Shown: positions 37,600-51,301, counted from the stretch's first letter. The stretch: 64,000 nt of DNA from Physcomitrium patens (GCF_000002425.4 NC_037270.1:10697935-10761934), one strand, 5' to 3'. Translations and numbers: made by a program. The notes: generated by a model not told the origin, from the letters alone.

Positions 37600-38578
37600 T
37601 TTTGAGATTTGATATTAAAATTTATTTTTTAAACTATCAAAAGCTTCAAAGTCTTTACATTGCAAGGATTATTATCTAAAGCTTATTAAGGTTTGTTTGT
37701 GGCATTGGAAATTTGAAATTAGATGGTTGGAACATACTTTAGCAGAATAATTTGTTTATTTGGAAGTATATGGATCATATATAATTTTTGGATTTTATTA
37801 TTATTATAAAATAAATATAATTATTGAATGTGTTTAAAAAGTTTATGACAAATTAATGAAATTGAAAAATGCTTGATTGAACATACATTTTCGAGTTTTT
37901 ATTCAATATCTGTAGTTCATTTTGAATTTATGCAGTTCCCATGTTAAAGTTGGCTATTCATAGCTAAAAAAAATATGATTTCAAACCAAAATCTAATAAT
38001 CTAGCAACATAGACTTTTCAAGAGTATTACTTTATTTACAAAGCTATTCATTAAGGATCATTACAAACAATTTAAATTATTAAGCCGCATGTTGAATCCA
38101 AAGGCTACTTTTAATGTATAATTATGTGATCAACTTATTTTGCATACTAAATTACCATGATTGATAACAGAGTATTTAACTATTCACAAATTTATACCCA
38201 ATATAATCTATACAGGTAACTTAATGTTTTTAACCACAGTCTGTAAAACCACACTTTGAGCTTATTCAGGAGTTGTTACAGAATCCCAGTCAAAAAGAAT
38301 TATAAGTAATTGTATTCTATAAAAAAATTGTATTGCATAAATAATAATTTAAAAATATATTTTCAGATTTCGATTAATTCGTTGTTAAATATATATTTAA
38401 ATTATTTATAATATACAAATATATTCTATTTAAAAAATTACTTTATATATATATATATATATACATGATGCCACTGTAGTTTTTGCTACTCCTACCAAAA
38501 AAGTTCACCCATTTCATATGTTTTTTTTTAGTTGTTATTATCCTGATTAATATTTTTATTAATTTTTTTTAAAATTGA

Positions 38579-38614
<36 letters not shown>

Positions 38615-38919
38615 CGTAATGTTTTGTTTGAATGAAAAAAATACCAAGATTCCAAAGTTAATGCTTTTCTTTGTTATATGTTTGTATGTTTTGCAGTTTA
38701 TTATAAATTGTATTGTTTTATTATATTACACATTCTGCTTTCAATCAAGCTGCATTATTGTTTGCCCCACAAAGTATGAAAATTTGAAAATGTGAATTTA
38801 CTATACTAACCACTGTTGTAAACCCAAATTATATCTTAAGATTGAAGTTTGAGTGTGGCTTTTACAAAAAAGTATGCAAAATTAATTAATATCCACTATC
38901 AAACTGTTAGTAAATTCCT

Positions 38920-38970
<51 letters not shown>

Positions 38971-39879
38971 AATTTTCTATTCTCATAACTTCACTTTTTC
39001 ATTTAACTTTTCTTTAAGAGATCTATAATGCCTTCAACATCAAGTAAAAATAAGTTATGCCACTACTTTCAATTGACAGTAATCACGACACATGATATGA
39101 ATTTATTGTTGGTTATTTCAAGGTTTTGCATTTAATGTGGAAACCTACCCAAAATAGATTCTAAGAATTAAGTGCAAAAGGTGCTTTTAAAGATCAATTT
39201 ATCATCAAATCACAAATTGGCCATCAAATGACACCTTTGAATCGACAGCGCTGATTTAAGAAACCTATCAACCTTATTCAAAAATTAAATAAATGTAAAT
39301 ATAAATAATTTTATGATATTGTGCACTTTTTTTTTCCAAGTGTGATTTGTTGGAAATATTTGTTTGATTGCGTATCTGTACCTAAAAAGAATCATACCGT
39401 TTATGTATGTTTTAATTTGTTTCTTACAAAAAAGAAAGAAGAGTTACATTGTACAAACATTTTCATATCATTTCTGACCTCGATAATTTATTACTATCCT
39501 ATATATATATATATATATATACATTTTTTGAAACGGAGAAATAAAATATTTGTAAAAATTGGAGAATAAATAAAAACTTTTACACAAATTCGTAGAATAG
39601 TTTCAACCATTTACAATTCATCACTGTCAATGCATATATATATATAGATGTATAGAGAGAGAGACATACATACACATACTTTCTACTAGTGACCATATCA
39701 AATAATGAGACAGTTAAAAATTGCTGTGATAACATAATTGGATTTTTTCAAATTCCAATTCTGTATTTCAGTATCTTAAAATCCAAAATGACCTTCATGC
39801 ATAGACTACCTATCAAAACCCATACATATATTTTTCTTGAATTTATATTTCATTCACACATATTATTTTGTCAACGAGT

Positions 39880-39912
<33 letters not shown>

Positions 39913-40377
39913 AACATCTATTAATAAATACATGTAATTGTAAAAATGCTATAAGCAAAGAGGATATACATGTATAATATAATATAACTATATGATTCTC
40001 ATGGTTTTGAATTGCAAAAAAGTTTATGGATATATTTACACAAAAATCAAAATTTATTAAAAACACAATAAATTCTTATTAACTTTAAATTTTCCTACAT
40101 AAAATGTCTTTCTCTAAGACAGTAACAGACTATGTGTTTTGCAAGAGAGTTGTTAAAAATATTTGATAGAAACCTTTGCATAAAAGTTGCAAAAACTTTG
40201 TAAATGGATTATGTAAAGTAAGGCATCTCTCTTACTTTGTTTTTTTATTTTTTATTTTATTTGAATGTTAACATGAATCAAATTGAAAATTACTATTTCA
40301 ATGTACACACACACACCAAAACATTCAAGAAGGGTAACATAGTGCATTAAAAGACATGCTATCATCATCTATCCCAT

Positions 40378-40400
<23 letters not shown>
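34481..40400. other. AT-rich gene-free spacer with many (TA)n tracts
   Basis: Nothing coding is recognised. (TA)n tracts lie at about 34988-35010, 35935-35956, 37563-37595, 38443-38462, 38580-38611, 39500-39521 and 39882-39910. A compound (CT)n/(TA)n tract spans about 38926-38970. A poly(A) run closes the block. Confidence 0.6.

Positions 40401-40408
<8 letters not shown>
40381..40408 (+). repeat. Poly(A) tract, 28 A
   Basis: Uninterrupted run of 28 A between unrelated mixed sequences, at the switch from AT-rich spacer to the region downstream of the deubiquitinase gene. Confidence 0.95.
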
Positions 40409-42205
40409 CAATCTAAAGCCCATGTCTTGTGTGTGTTGTCTAGTATTGTCCATTGAAAGACACAACAAAACCCACATTCATTGTGGAAGGATTGTTGCTG
40501 TATCCACACCATCAGTCATGTAAATCTGCACACATTTCAATACCCAATGAAGAGCTGTACACAGAGATTCTGCATGTGCAAACCTTAAACCCATGTCAAT
40601 GGGTTAATTTACTTGGTGGTGGCAGTGAATCCAAGTACTCACTGTGAACCCTAAAATCTGATTTATAGCTCTTGCAGTTTCCTCTTATTGTGTGAAGTCA
40701 ACAGCCTTTGTCAGTAACAGTCTAGAGACTGTAAATTCACAATAGTAGTCTCTGAAACTTGTCTTGAAAGGAGGTTAAATAAACAAAATAAATAAATGTG
40801 TACATTATATATATAAATATATATATATACACACATGCATACATGCACACATTGATTGTGAAACTCACAGTAAACTGTACTTGAAAAGATAAAAGAAAGA
40901 CATGGATAAAGGCTTTGTATACTTGGACTCTGTACTACACATTCAAACTCTGAAGATTTCTTGTGAAGACTTGATTGTAATGTTTGGTTTGATTTACAAG
41001 CAGGCTGGGGATACTGTCAGCCGTCAGTACTGGAATTGCTCAATCATGCAGTGTACATAAAGCATTATGTATATTATCGTTTGTAGAGTTTGAAGAGAAG
41101 GCTGAGTACCCACCTCAAGAAACTACACTAATGAAGCAGGATGAGACCACACTTTGCTTCACATTTGGTCCTTCACCAGCTTGAAAATTGACGTTGATTG
41201 GGGGTTTAGAATGGTCTGCGTTTAAGATCCTTGGTTCGTTTGTGCAGATTGCTTGCATCAAATGGAGCTGGAAGCTGTGTTCGGCATTCTACAGAACAAC
41301 TTAATTATCTAACCCATCCGTCAAGGAAACTTTGAATGTCATCGGACTCACACTCTACTGCGCGTAGGAGCAGCAGGCGAATTGGACGCAGCCACTTTTG
41401 GCTGCGAAGAGGTTTAAGGCTACAGTCGTCTTCCATTATTTGTTAAAGTTTCCATGCTTTTCTTGTTCAGTACAGCATCGAAGACTTTTCGCTTGTTTGC
41501 TTCGGCAGATGAGAAGCGACTTCGGATGAGCTGGAGGGGAAGCTTAGCGTTTGATACATGGGGTGATGACAACCTGGGCTCAGCAATCTGGTTTAAAATT
41601 CGAACGAGACGAGTGGTACCGTACCAGTTGGTGTAAATATCTTGCATGGAAGACAGCACATGTTGAAATCTCCAGGCTGCTCGAACAGAACGTTTCCGGA
41701 CTCACAGAGATGTGTAGTGTTCAACGCGCACCATTGAATGGTGCTTTACGAATTTAATTCAAGGACCATATAAAACAGTGCTGCATTGAAAATATTTTCA
41801 GCACGAGATGGGCATCTCACAAACTGCTCATTAGTTAGGGAAACCATGATGTGTACAAATTAGGATTAATGCAATGCGGTTTCTAACCTTTCCTGATCGA
41901 CACTCTTTACTATTTCTGAAACTCGCCATATTTTACGGAAGACCCACTTGCTACACAAGTTCAGAATTCATAATAGAAGGATGTTGAACATATCCTTGGA
42001 CTTCTTCCATTAACGGGGCTTGCAAATGCCAAGACATCTGCGGAGTAAAGGGATATAAATGAGAGTCACCAATCCTCTGCAGCGTAATAGATACAAGACT
42101 CCACTCTAGCAATGCGGCTGAAAAATCTTCACCCACACACATTTAGGTCGAACCTTAGGGAGCCCTGCCAGGTGAAAGTTCAATGGCTTCACCGACAGGT
42201 GCTCT
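40401..42205. other. Region downstream of the deubiquitinase gene
   Basis: The part nearest 42205 is probably the 3' UTR of the minus-strand gene. A frame at 41420-41659 (minus) is short and unrecognised. Between 41200 and 41760 composition is gene-like but no splice-consistent model was found. A short (TA)n tract occurs near 40808-40830. Confidence 0.45.
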
Positions 42206-45200
42206 CTACTCAAAAGTTCGCCTTTCGTAAAACAGCAGATAGGCTTCACTTTGCAGCACGGCTTCCAAACTTGTTTTCCGGACATGTGAATCACTGATGT
42301 AGTACCATGTCGAGGCTCCCTTAGGAGAATCGTCTGCCTCACTCTCCTCGTAATTAACAGAACCTTTCACATAAGCGACGTAATGCCCACCTCGCATTGT
42401 TCCCGAGTGCTCCACAGTACCAATTAATTGGTACACGCCATCCTGTTTGGTACCATCCCTGTAACCAATCGAAACAAGTAGATCAATGCTGGCTTCAAGA
42501 TTCAGCTACCACCACAATCATAGCCAGTGCTAAGGTTGGCAACCAACGTGTTCTGTGCTTGGAACCCTCATCGATTGGTTCCTAACCGTGAAATACAATT
42601 CATCAGAATCATCTAAAATCCACACTCTTAAGCCTTTCATGTTGAGGAGAACAAAGGAATACCAATGTACACGAGGTTGACGAGGACATGAATAAACTGG
42701 AGTATAAGCAAACGGGAATATAGCACCCACCCTTTGTCTGTGAAAGGGCCAAGATCGAGCTGCTCATGAAAGGTAATATGGCCACTTAGCTTGCTCAGTC
42801 GCCCATGCAAATCTTGGGCAAATCGTTTTAAATGCACAGTGAGAACGCGTGGGGCTTTACTAATAAGGAACCTTTTAGTTGCATCTCTTTTCACTGTGGC
42901 CACTTTAGAAGTATCATTCTCCAACTTCCTCTTCTCGGCCTTTCCAATAACCTCCTTAGGCTTGGATGCACCTGCTTTAGCGCGAGGTTTTCCGCGTCTT
43001 CTACCGGTAGGTGATGTACTATCGTCCTCGGATTCATCTGCGACTGCAGGTGCGCCTTCCACCATGATATATGGGTCTTCAATATCCTCTTTCCCTTTAT
43101 GATGACTTGAAATCTGCGAATCGTCTGCTTCAACAGGTCTAACACCCGCCGACTCATCAAAACAATCTAAACTTTGTAATTGCGGGGGCATAGAACTGGC
43201 TCCTTCGTGCAACTTGCTCAACGATGAGGGCTCAACAATGATGGGTTCCGCCAAATTTACATCAACTCTACTAGCTGCTACTTCACCATTCTGCTCACTA
43301 TTTAGTTGACAAAACTTCTCCTTAGCAGAAGATTCAATAATGCTGTCATTGTTCTGTTGATCCGTCTTTTCAACAGGTACGTCTCTAACATCTGAAACTA
43401 CTGCAATGCTCGTAGAATTAGTCGAATGGCTCAAATCATCCACGAAATTCCACTCTCTATCAGTGTCATAGGTTGCCGCTTCAGTATTACTAATCGAAGT
43501 TGGCACATCTTCGTTACTATGCCCTTCAGTTTCTGGTGATTGTTTTAAGCAACATACATTCTCCTCCTCGAGCGCATCAGTTTGGTTGACATTCCGCTGA
43601 CTACGCTCAACCTTGGCGCAGTTTTCACAACCCCAAGCATTCTCTCCCGACAGGACCTCAGTCTTTGTGAAAGCCTGCAAACAGCCTTCAAGTGACATCA
43701 TGGGATAAGTGTACACTTCACGAGCACTCCTAAGTGATCCTGACCTACTGAGGCTGCTGGGGTCCTTACTTTGACCTCTAAACTTGCATTCAGATGCAGC
43801 GTCATCCCACGCGGAATCATCGTTTACAGCAACCTTGCTATTGCTTGTCGATGTACTTGCTTGGTCATTTACCTCCAAAGGGCGATTACTAGTACCTGGG
43901 GTACTAGAAGTGGGCGGGACCATATCAAGACAATCCTGTTTATCATCTGAACGCTCATGAACTTCAGGTAACTGAGGGCCATGCACAGGCTGAGGACCAT
44001 ACTGAGAGATGACCTCATCCGTTTGACAACTATTATCCAGTTGCTCAACAACACCACCTTCAGCTTGGTAATCTGTGACTCCATGTGGCGAAAGAATCTC
44101 TCTGGGTGAATTCTCAGCTACTCCTTCTCCACTCTCGGTTGAGGACTCCTCTAGAGGATTAGTCTCGACAACAGGAATTGATTGAGGACCATCTGGTGTT
44201 CCGCTTGTCGTTGCTTTGTTATCCAAATTGTTACGTTTAACATCCATTACCAGACCACCAGCACACTCTTTGAAAGTCCCCTTAATGCTTCCGTCCACGA
44301 GGTCTTCCCATGCGTCAGCCACATGGGTTTCGCTAGAACACGCAACACCTTTTGATACAGTTTCACAGGGCAAAGAGGTAACAGGAGGATCAACTGCTTG
44401 ACCAGTTTGATCTGTGTCACCAGTCGGAAAGCCTCCCTTTTCCTCTCCAGAGCCCGATGAAGCAGGTTCATTAAGGGATTTGGAGTTCTCAGCACCACCA
44501 TCTAAGCTGCACCCAGAAACAGGATCTTTCTCCGATTTCGTTGAGCCCTCCATAATGGCAGGTTTATTATCTACTGTCTGGGAAGTGGAAAATGACAATC
44601 CAGCTGGTTTGATGCTTAAAACTCCGTTGCTAGATAGATTCCCTCGTCGGCTTCGCTCTGAGATCGACTTCGACAACTGATCTCTGATAGATCCAGCCTT
44701 TCTTTCCTGTTTCGACGGAATTGGCAAAGACAAATCTAGAAAAGGCTCGTAAACAACCGACGAGTGACCACATACACAACAAGACACGGTGCTTGAAAAC
44801 TGACCCCCAAACACGTGCTCTACAAACGTAACGGGCACCTTGATTGGGTTTCCATGGCTTCCTTCCTCTTTCACTGTGCCATTAGGTTCAGTGGGTGATT
44901 CTGCACTAAGTTGGGCCTTCCGCGCGCTCTCTTCCTCCATGTGCAGTCCATCTAACAAGCATCTTAAGAGCTCATGACTGTCTTGCTGCTGGAACCCCTT
45001 AAACCTTGGAGCTTTTGCACAAATAGCAGAGAATAGTCTTGTCGGACTTACAGCATTACCGACATTGGCTCCAAAGGACCTAGTCCTCATCGTTCTGGCT
45101 GATGCACTCTTACTGTCGTCATCTCCGTCTCCTCTATCAAGAACAGTGACATCCATTTCCTGAAAGAATTTTCGGAGTGCTACCTTCAACGGACCTTCTT

Positions 45201-46068
45201 GTACAGATGGTTCTTTACTGAAATACTCCCGAAGCATACTCACGCCAACCAAATTCTGCATCACCGAATTAAAAAAGCAAGTGTTTCCCAAATTCATCAA
45301 CCCCTTGATCGTCCGCCTACTTCCTGATAAACTGATTGTTTGCGCGGCGTCCTTGTTAAATGGCGTGGGGCCTCTTTCCACATCAGCGACTTGACGCAAT
45401 TCACTGCGATGGACCTTGAATGAGCTAGAACGGCCAAATAAACTTTCTTGCAATACAGTTGCTGCTCTGTATAGCAATTCGAGATTGCTTGCCGCATTCG
45501 AACTCTCGTCCAAACTCAAACTTTTAGGTGCATCAGGAATACCTGAATGCTTCATCTGCAGCTTGCATTCAAGACACCAGCAATCCAAAGACTGACGCCA
45601 TTGCATTACAAGAGGGTGCTGCGACTCAGTCCAGTGTTTCCTTGCATGCGGACCACCAACAACGCAAATGCTGGACTCCATGTGATGCGTCGATACGTGC
45701 GATCCGCAACCAATGTGACCGCAACCAAGACATATCCACAGAACCTTAGTCGCTATTTTCGCTTTAGCTTGTTTTCCCTTATTACTAACCCGTTTTAGAC
45801 AGTCCTGGCATTGCTGTAGAGGAGCTATAGTAAACCGAACGCGTAACTTTTCCACGCTGATTCCATTCTCAATGTGTGGGCAGACCGTTCCCTCAGCTTT
45901 CGAAACAGGAGATCCACAAGTGGAGTCATCTCCTGTTGTCTCTCCCAGTGATAATTGCACAGGCGTCATAGTCGATACCGATGCAGTATCCTTCTTCAAT
46001 GCACCTACTCTCTGCGATTGTGGGGTTGACCTGCTGTTGCTTTGTTTCTTCTTCTGTCTCTTGCCCAT
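42206..46068 (-). CDS. Ubiquitin-specific protease of the UBP1/UBP2 (USP16/45-like) class, 1,196 aa
   Basis: Two coding exons on the minus strand, 46068-42731 and 42458-42206, joined in frame by a GT..AG intron. A ZnF-UBP finger (about 63-170, with CPHIENG, CLGCGHIGCG, HARKHW) recognises free ubiquitin C-termini in relatives. The Cys box GLMNLGNTCFFNSVMQNL holds catalytic Cys264. QQDSHE is at 361-366. A split zinc ribbon uses CCVC (about 430-433) and CENC (about 813). The His box in exon 2, SGTMRGGHYVAY, holds His1138, followed by YYISDSHV and AYLLFYER. Long acidic, Ser-rich linkers fill about 450-790 and 830-1060, making it longer than many relatives. It removes ubiquitin from proteins; animal relatives act on histone H2A, and the plant substrate is unknown. 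The MGKRQKKK start is lysine-rich. Confidence 0.96.
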
Positions 46069-46189
46069 GACCTATCTCTGCTCTGAGTTCTGCAAATTGC
46101 AACAAGGTAACGAAAGCAACGCTGGAAATTTAGAGAGCTGATTTCGGATGAATTCGATCACGGTAAGTGGATACTTAAGCAAATTTCCC

Positions 46190-46198
46190 AAACCCTAA
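46190..46198 (+). promoter_or_regulatory. Telo-box AAACCCTAA
   Basis: Exact plant interstitial telo-box, about 120 bases upstream of the deubiquitinase start codon. Function is inferred from position and motif only. Confidence 0.5.
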
Positions 46199-47248
46199 AC
46201 GAAAGGAAGAAGTTCCAGCACTTCGGAGTAACGATGAAGTTGAGTACGCAAGTAAACTGCCAGTAAAAAGGACGCAGATCTATTGAAGCTTGTGTCTGTA
46301 TAAAATAAAACCCATTACACTGCTCAAATGCTTATCGGATACCATTGTCACATCAGCTAAGAAATGCGTTAAATACGTTCAAAACCTAGATCCCAAATGC
46401 ACAACCATTACGACTATCCCCGGTCCAGACGAAATGCGGGGATAAAACGAATAACACCAAACTGCCGATAGACATGTTCAACGTCGTCATCTCAAAAACT
46501 GTAGAGTTCATTCTATGCAAATGTCTCAGAACCAGGTTTTAAACATGAAAAATAGTTTTCAACCCCCTCTCGAGCATAATCAAAACTGCCGAAAGCGTAA
46601 ACTCCAACTCGACCTGGACGCCAAATAGAAGAGAAAGACCTTCGTGTCCAGTACTACCTTCTACATCTCAACAAAGCAGGCAAAAAGAAACAGAAAAACA
46701 ACCAGAAATCAGTGTCACATAAGCAGAATATTACCCAAAGGCCAGGAAAACGAAGTCCGTTCGTAGAGGAAACTTGTTGAACAATAAATACTCCAAAATC
46801 TGAGCCCATCTCAAGGGCAAAATCCATGAGTTCTTATCGCACTCTCAGCTCAAGTCACGTGCAGACAAAATTTTCACGCACAATCGGCGAAAACACATCT
46901 ATCCCAATCTTTTCGGTTGATTCTGAGGCGAATCAACATTCACCAATGTGGGCAATAATCTCACTCCCGACCAAACAGTGGTGCGATCACCGAAAATGGC
47001 ATCGGGAACCGTGTGATCAAAGATTGCGTGCGTAACCTAAGTCTTGGTTTCCACCAAGTCCCAGCGAGAAGCAACATCGAGGTCACCTCCCCCCTTCCCC
47101 CCGACCACACCCGAGTGAGAAGGCTACTCCTCTCCCCACATCCTATGAAGACAAGACTATCCTGAGAAGCACTTGGGTTTGAAATTGTAGGAAAAGACGA
47201 CAACGGCAAACTCTCTCCGACGGCAGAAACCCCACTGAGGCAAACATC

Positions 47249-47257
47249 AAACCCTAA
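47249..47257 (+). promoter_or_regulatory. Telo-box AAACCCTAA
   Basis: Second exact telo-box in the divergent region, about 360 bases upstream of the STEEP1-like gene's start codon. Confidence 0.5.
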
Positions 47258-47613
47258 GTTTGACACTCAGCTTCGTTCCCAACAAAGGTTCCCAAAAGAG
47301 ACCACCGACACAGATGACGAAACGTGGACGCTCTATAAAAAGACGCCGCAATCTTCAAGATGCTTGAAGAATCAGTCAAACTTCGCAATCCGTAGCAGGG
47401 AAGCACGTTTCCTCTATCTTGCGCATGTCCATGCGCTTCGTACGTGCGAGAGAATCTCACCAGCTGCAACTGACTTCACTGAAATTTCATCGAACGTATT
47501 GTCCTCGTCAAGGATATCTAATCCTCTGTAAGCGCGGCGTTCCTTTTGATTGTCTTCGGATCGTGGCGCTAGTGAGATAACGAACGCCCTCGTTGATATA
47601 CGGGAAGGAGAGG

Positions 47614-49759
47614 ATGCCCAAGCGCACTACTCACACGTACTCCAGCGAGGATGCGGCACCGGATGGGCCAGAATCTGAGCTTTTCGTGTACTACTGCAAG
47701 CATTGTGGTGCTCACGTCTTGATCACGGGTGCCGAGTGCAACCCAGCTCATTATTTTCCCTCTGGCGCTTCGTTATGATGTGATTTTGTTGATCCACGTT
47801 CATTTTTCTTTTCTTAGGTGTATTTTAGGTTACATTCGTGATGAATTCAACCTTTGAGAGTAGCTGTGCAATTCTCACGGCAAAGTACATCAGCTCGTTA
47901 CAGAAACGCGGTATTCTTGTGTAAGATTTTAGCAGAGTTCTGTGCCACAGCTAGTCTAATTGTAGGGTTTCAAATGTGGCGAAGAAGGGGTAAATACTCA
48001 CTCTACATGCTCTATTAATGCAAAATCAAGTTTACTAGCTCCTGCAAGTCGCTTAAACTTACGAATCCCAGGCGCAGTTTTGAAACCTCCTGTCGAAGAT
48101 CATTTCAGGGTTTTAGAGGGCATTGAAACAACGCTCACGTTTAGCTTAACTTTTGGTTTTTTCTTTCCCTTCGTCCAGATTTGGGTTTGATCTTCGCTTG
48201 TATCCGATCATGATGACATGACATCGTGAATTTTGTTTTGCAGACACTCAGCTGCAGAAAATGCCCAAGAGGACAGATAAAGCTTATGTATTGGATCGTA
48301 CGAAGCACCTTACTCGCCTTAATGTTGTTGAGGCTGGGAAACACTTGCTCAAGAGGTACTTCAATTTCTCTCTAAAAATCAAGTACTGAGCCCAGTACAT
48401 GCGAGTGAGTCAACCAGATAGCTACAATTATTTTCATGTTCAGTAGGTAATATGTTCCCACCTTCACATTTTGGAGTACTGTGATGCAGAGGCGAAGGGA
48501 AAGTGGAGAAACAGTATCGCATGAAGTGTGGCGGGTGTGGGTTATTTGTTTGCTATCGTTGTGAGGAAGACATGGACGCAGGTCCTTACCTGTACGTGGC
48601 AGATGGTGCTCTCAGCTCTGTTGCTGCAGAAACCAATCCTCAGGTATTCAGAGTCTGACCTGTGGTTGTCCCAAGGGTTGCCGACAGAAGGACCTAGTGT
48701 GTGTGGTCAATAACCACCTTTATTTGCTTTGTTTGGTTCTTGAAAGTAAGTGGACTTACACAAAGTCGATGTGAATATTGTATTGGCGTGAATGTGCAGG
48801 ATGCACCAGTTCCACCGTGCATATCACAAATAGATGGTGGCTTGGTCCAGGTTGCTATTGAAGTTGAGGATCGCGCACAACGTTCACAAATTACACGTAT
48901 GCTGTCCTGACAATCGCCCTCTTTTTGGTAGCAACTTGGTGTAACCCTGATGTGCCAATTAGTTCCTCTCATCTAAATGTATATTCCTTGATTACCTAGC
49001 GTTAGTCAGAATTATGAAAGACGCCATTAACAAGGCTATCTGCACAGGTGTGAACGCTGATGATGTCCGTGTAACTGTGGCCGCACCAGCAGCACGTGGT
49101 GAAGCAAACAACGAGCTTCTAGAGTACATGGGAAAGGTGTCGCTTCACTTACACTTATCTCCTTTGCGTTTTGTGAACTGATGGTGTTGGGAAGATTCGT
49201 AACAGGTCACGTGCCAATCAACTATTTAGATATTTGATTTACACTCCTTCGCATGCTTCAAATGAGGTAGGTCTATTAGCTGGACGGAGACCCAACAATT
49301 TGAAGAACATTATGCATATATGTTTCTAGGGCGGAATGGATGGTGACTGGTATATTTAAGTTACAGGTGCTGGGACTAAGATTGACACAAATGACTCTCC
49401 AGCGAGGTTGGAACAATAAATCTAAACTTCTTGCAGTAAGCTTCGATTCCTACACCTTCCTCTTTCTTGGTGCCGAAATGAAGTGTATTACTATCTGGCG
49501 TTAATGTGAAACAAAGTGCACCTGCTTTGCACTCATGATTCATGTGGGAGTTGAATCTCCATACGGAAACATACATTCGACACATGAGTCATAATCGTAT
49601 TTATGAACATGTACACCAACACGGTATATTTCTATTTTTTTATTTATTTGTTGATTTTGAAGTATTTTTGTGGTTGCGAATGTGGCATGGGAAATCTAGG
49701 TCGAAGACCTGAGTGTCCGTGAAGTCTATGAAAAGCTTCTTGCAGCTGTGCAGATTTGA
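47614..49759 (+). CDS. STEEP1-like domain fused to DUF167 (YggU/C15orf40-type), seven exons, 231 aa
   Basis: Exons are 47614-47728, 48244-48355, 48490-48643, 48800-48896, 49048-49136, 49367-49435 and 49700-49759. All borders are GT..AG with matching phases. The start [19 protein letters not shown] matches the conserved plant family, of which Arabidopsis At5g63440 is a member as I recall it. Residues 1-130 resemble STEEP1/CXorf56: YYCKHCG, then [23 protein letters not shown] and VADGA, with paired CxxC motifs likely binding a metal ion. Residues about 135-231 are a DUF167 domain ([20 protein letters not shown], then [12 protein letters not shown]). STEEP1 in animals helps STING leave the ER, but plants lack that pathway, so the plant role is unknown. 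DUF167 function is unknown too. It diverges from the deubiquitinase gene. Confidence 0.95.
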
Positions 49760-51301
49760 AAGGTATTCAGCTCTGGTGCATGTTTTTGGATCTGCAACCC
49801 AATAAATTGAGATTCCGAAGCAATGAATTTAAAGATAGGGTAGGCTGATATCTGTCCTGGACGCATGTGTGTATATGTAGTGTCGTGATATTCCAGTTGC
49901 TCTGTCGGTGGTTTAAGATAGTTATTCATGTAATCAGTTAATTGTTCTCAAAAAGAAGTAGCTTTTAGAAGCACCTTATTTTATTTCTGTATTGGACTGG
50001 TTAGTAGAAAATATCAGGTATCCTTTTGTAACAAGAATGGTGTTTCCTAGTGCAGCAAAGCGAGACCAGGAAATATTTGTTTCCATATGATCCCGGAAGT
50101 GTCGTAGATTCGGGTGAAGAAACTTATACTAAAGAAACATACCCAACCGTAAAAAAAGGTTTTGGGACCCAATATTTGAGATACATCTATAGAATCTTCA
50201 TCCAAAGTCTGGTTAATGAAAACTTTGCTGGTGTAATTGCACAGCATTCAAGATCTTTTTTGAAGACGAGTACTAAACGGTTATTAGCCGTTGAAATTAT
50301 TTGATTTAATCGAATTCAGAGTTGCACGATCGTGGCTTTAAAACCCACGTTGACGTTTAGGTGTTTATTTAATATCTAGGGGTAAAATTGAAAAACTTTG
50401 AATGTTTGTAAATCAAATTGGCAGCTTATTGTTATATTCTGGTTATTATCTCCAATTTTGCTCGATTGAACCCAATGATTATAAGAATATTGACTCCAAT
50501 AAATCCAATAATATTATATTAGATTTTACAGCAATCATGAACTAGATTCAATAGCAGTTACGACATCACAGCTTGTTAACTTTTCAGGAGTATGCCAAAA
50601 TAGTAATCTACATGCATTCTTCATAATTTGATAATTGAGTTAACCTGGATTTTAAGGCATTGGATGCAGTTAATTTGTTGATATTCTGAAAGGTGTCAAC
50701 GAGTTAGACATGTTGCTTCAAAGGCATAAAACTGCCATTCCTGTCTCGAGCTACGTCACGCAAAATTACTAAGTACCAGTTGAAAACAATATAACAGAGA
50801 CGTTCAGGTACACCATACACTGCAGACCTTATGCATACGTACATCACTTAACTAACTAGTTGGGATTTGTATCCATCAGTCAACTAGCAAGCTACAAAGC
50901 TGACAACCATAAATGCGCAAAAGAAGACGGGAAACCAGAGCCAATCATTGGTCCAAAAAGGAAGACATCCTGTATTACAATCATACACCTGTACAAGCTG
51001 TGGGGAAAAGAACATCTGCGAAACTCACTTTTAGAGAATAAAAGCGAGCGAGAAGTTGAACTACGACTTTTCTGTACAAATATTGGATAGTTATTGTAAC
51101 GAATTAGGCTTGATGATTATCGTTGATTTTAAGTGTTATAATCAATGCCAGATTTGCCCCAACCTATTCTTGCACATACCATAGAGGCAAACAACTCTAT
51201 GGACATAGAAGTACCAGTGTAATTTCATGATGTGAGCACCTAACCTGTCAATCAACGGCCTTTACAGTCGAAGTAATGAAGTGGATTCAGTAGCGTATAT
51301 G
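49760..51301. other. Spacer between convergent genes
   Basis: The 3' ends of the STEEP1-like gene (plus) and FatB (minus) face each other here. The left part is the 3' UTR of the former and the right part that of the latter. Frames at 50050-50304 and 50860-51090 have no motif. Confidence 0.55.
49801..49806 (+). terminator. Polyadenylation signal AATAAA
   Basis: AATAAA lies 41 bases after the stop codon of the STEEP1-like gene, an ordinary position for a near-upstream element of plant 3' end formation. Other sites further down may also be used. Confidence 0.45.

Larger units (their letters stand above)
46069..47613. promoter_or_regulatory. Shared upstream region of two divergent genes
   Basis: This 1.5-kb gap separates the start codons of the deubiquitinase (minus) and the STEEP1-like gene (plus), so it must hold both promoters and 5' UTRs. 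Telo-box motifs (AAACCCTAA) lie at about 46190-46198, near the deubiquitinase start, and 47249-47257, on the other gene's side. Such boxes are known in plants near transcription starts of growth-related genes. Short open frames inside show no family. The transcription starts cannot be read from sequence alone. Confidence 0.6.

Noticed and set aside
45547-45798. Plus-strand frames opposite the deubiquitinase exon
   Set aside because: Antisense shadows of a confirmed coding exon.
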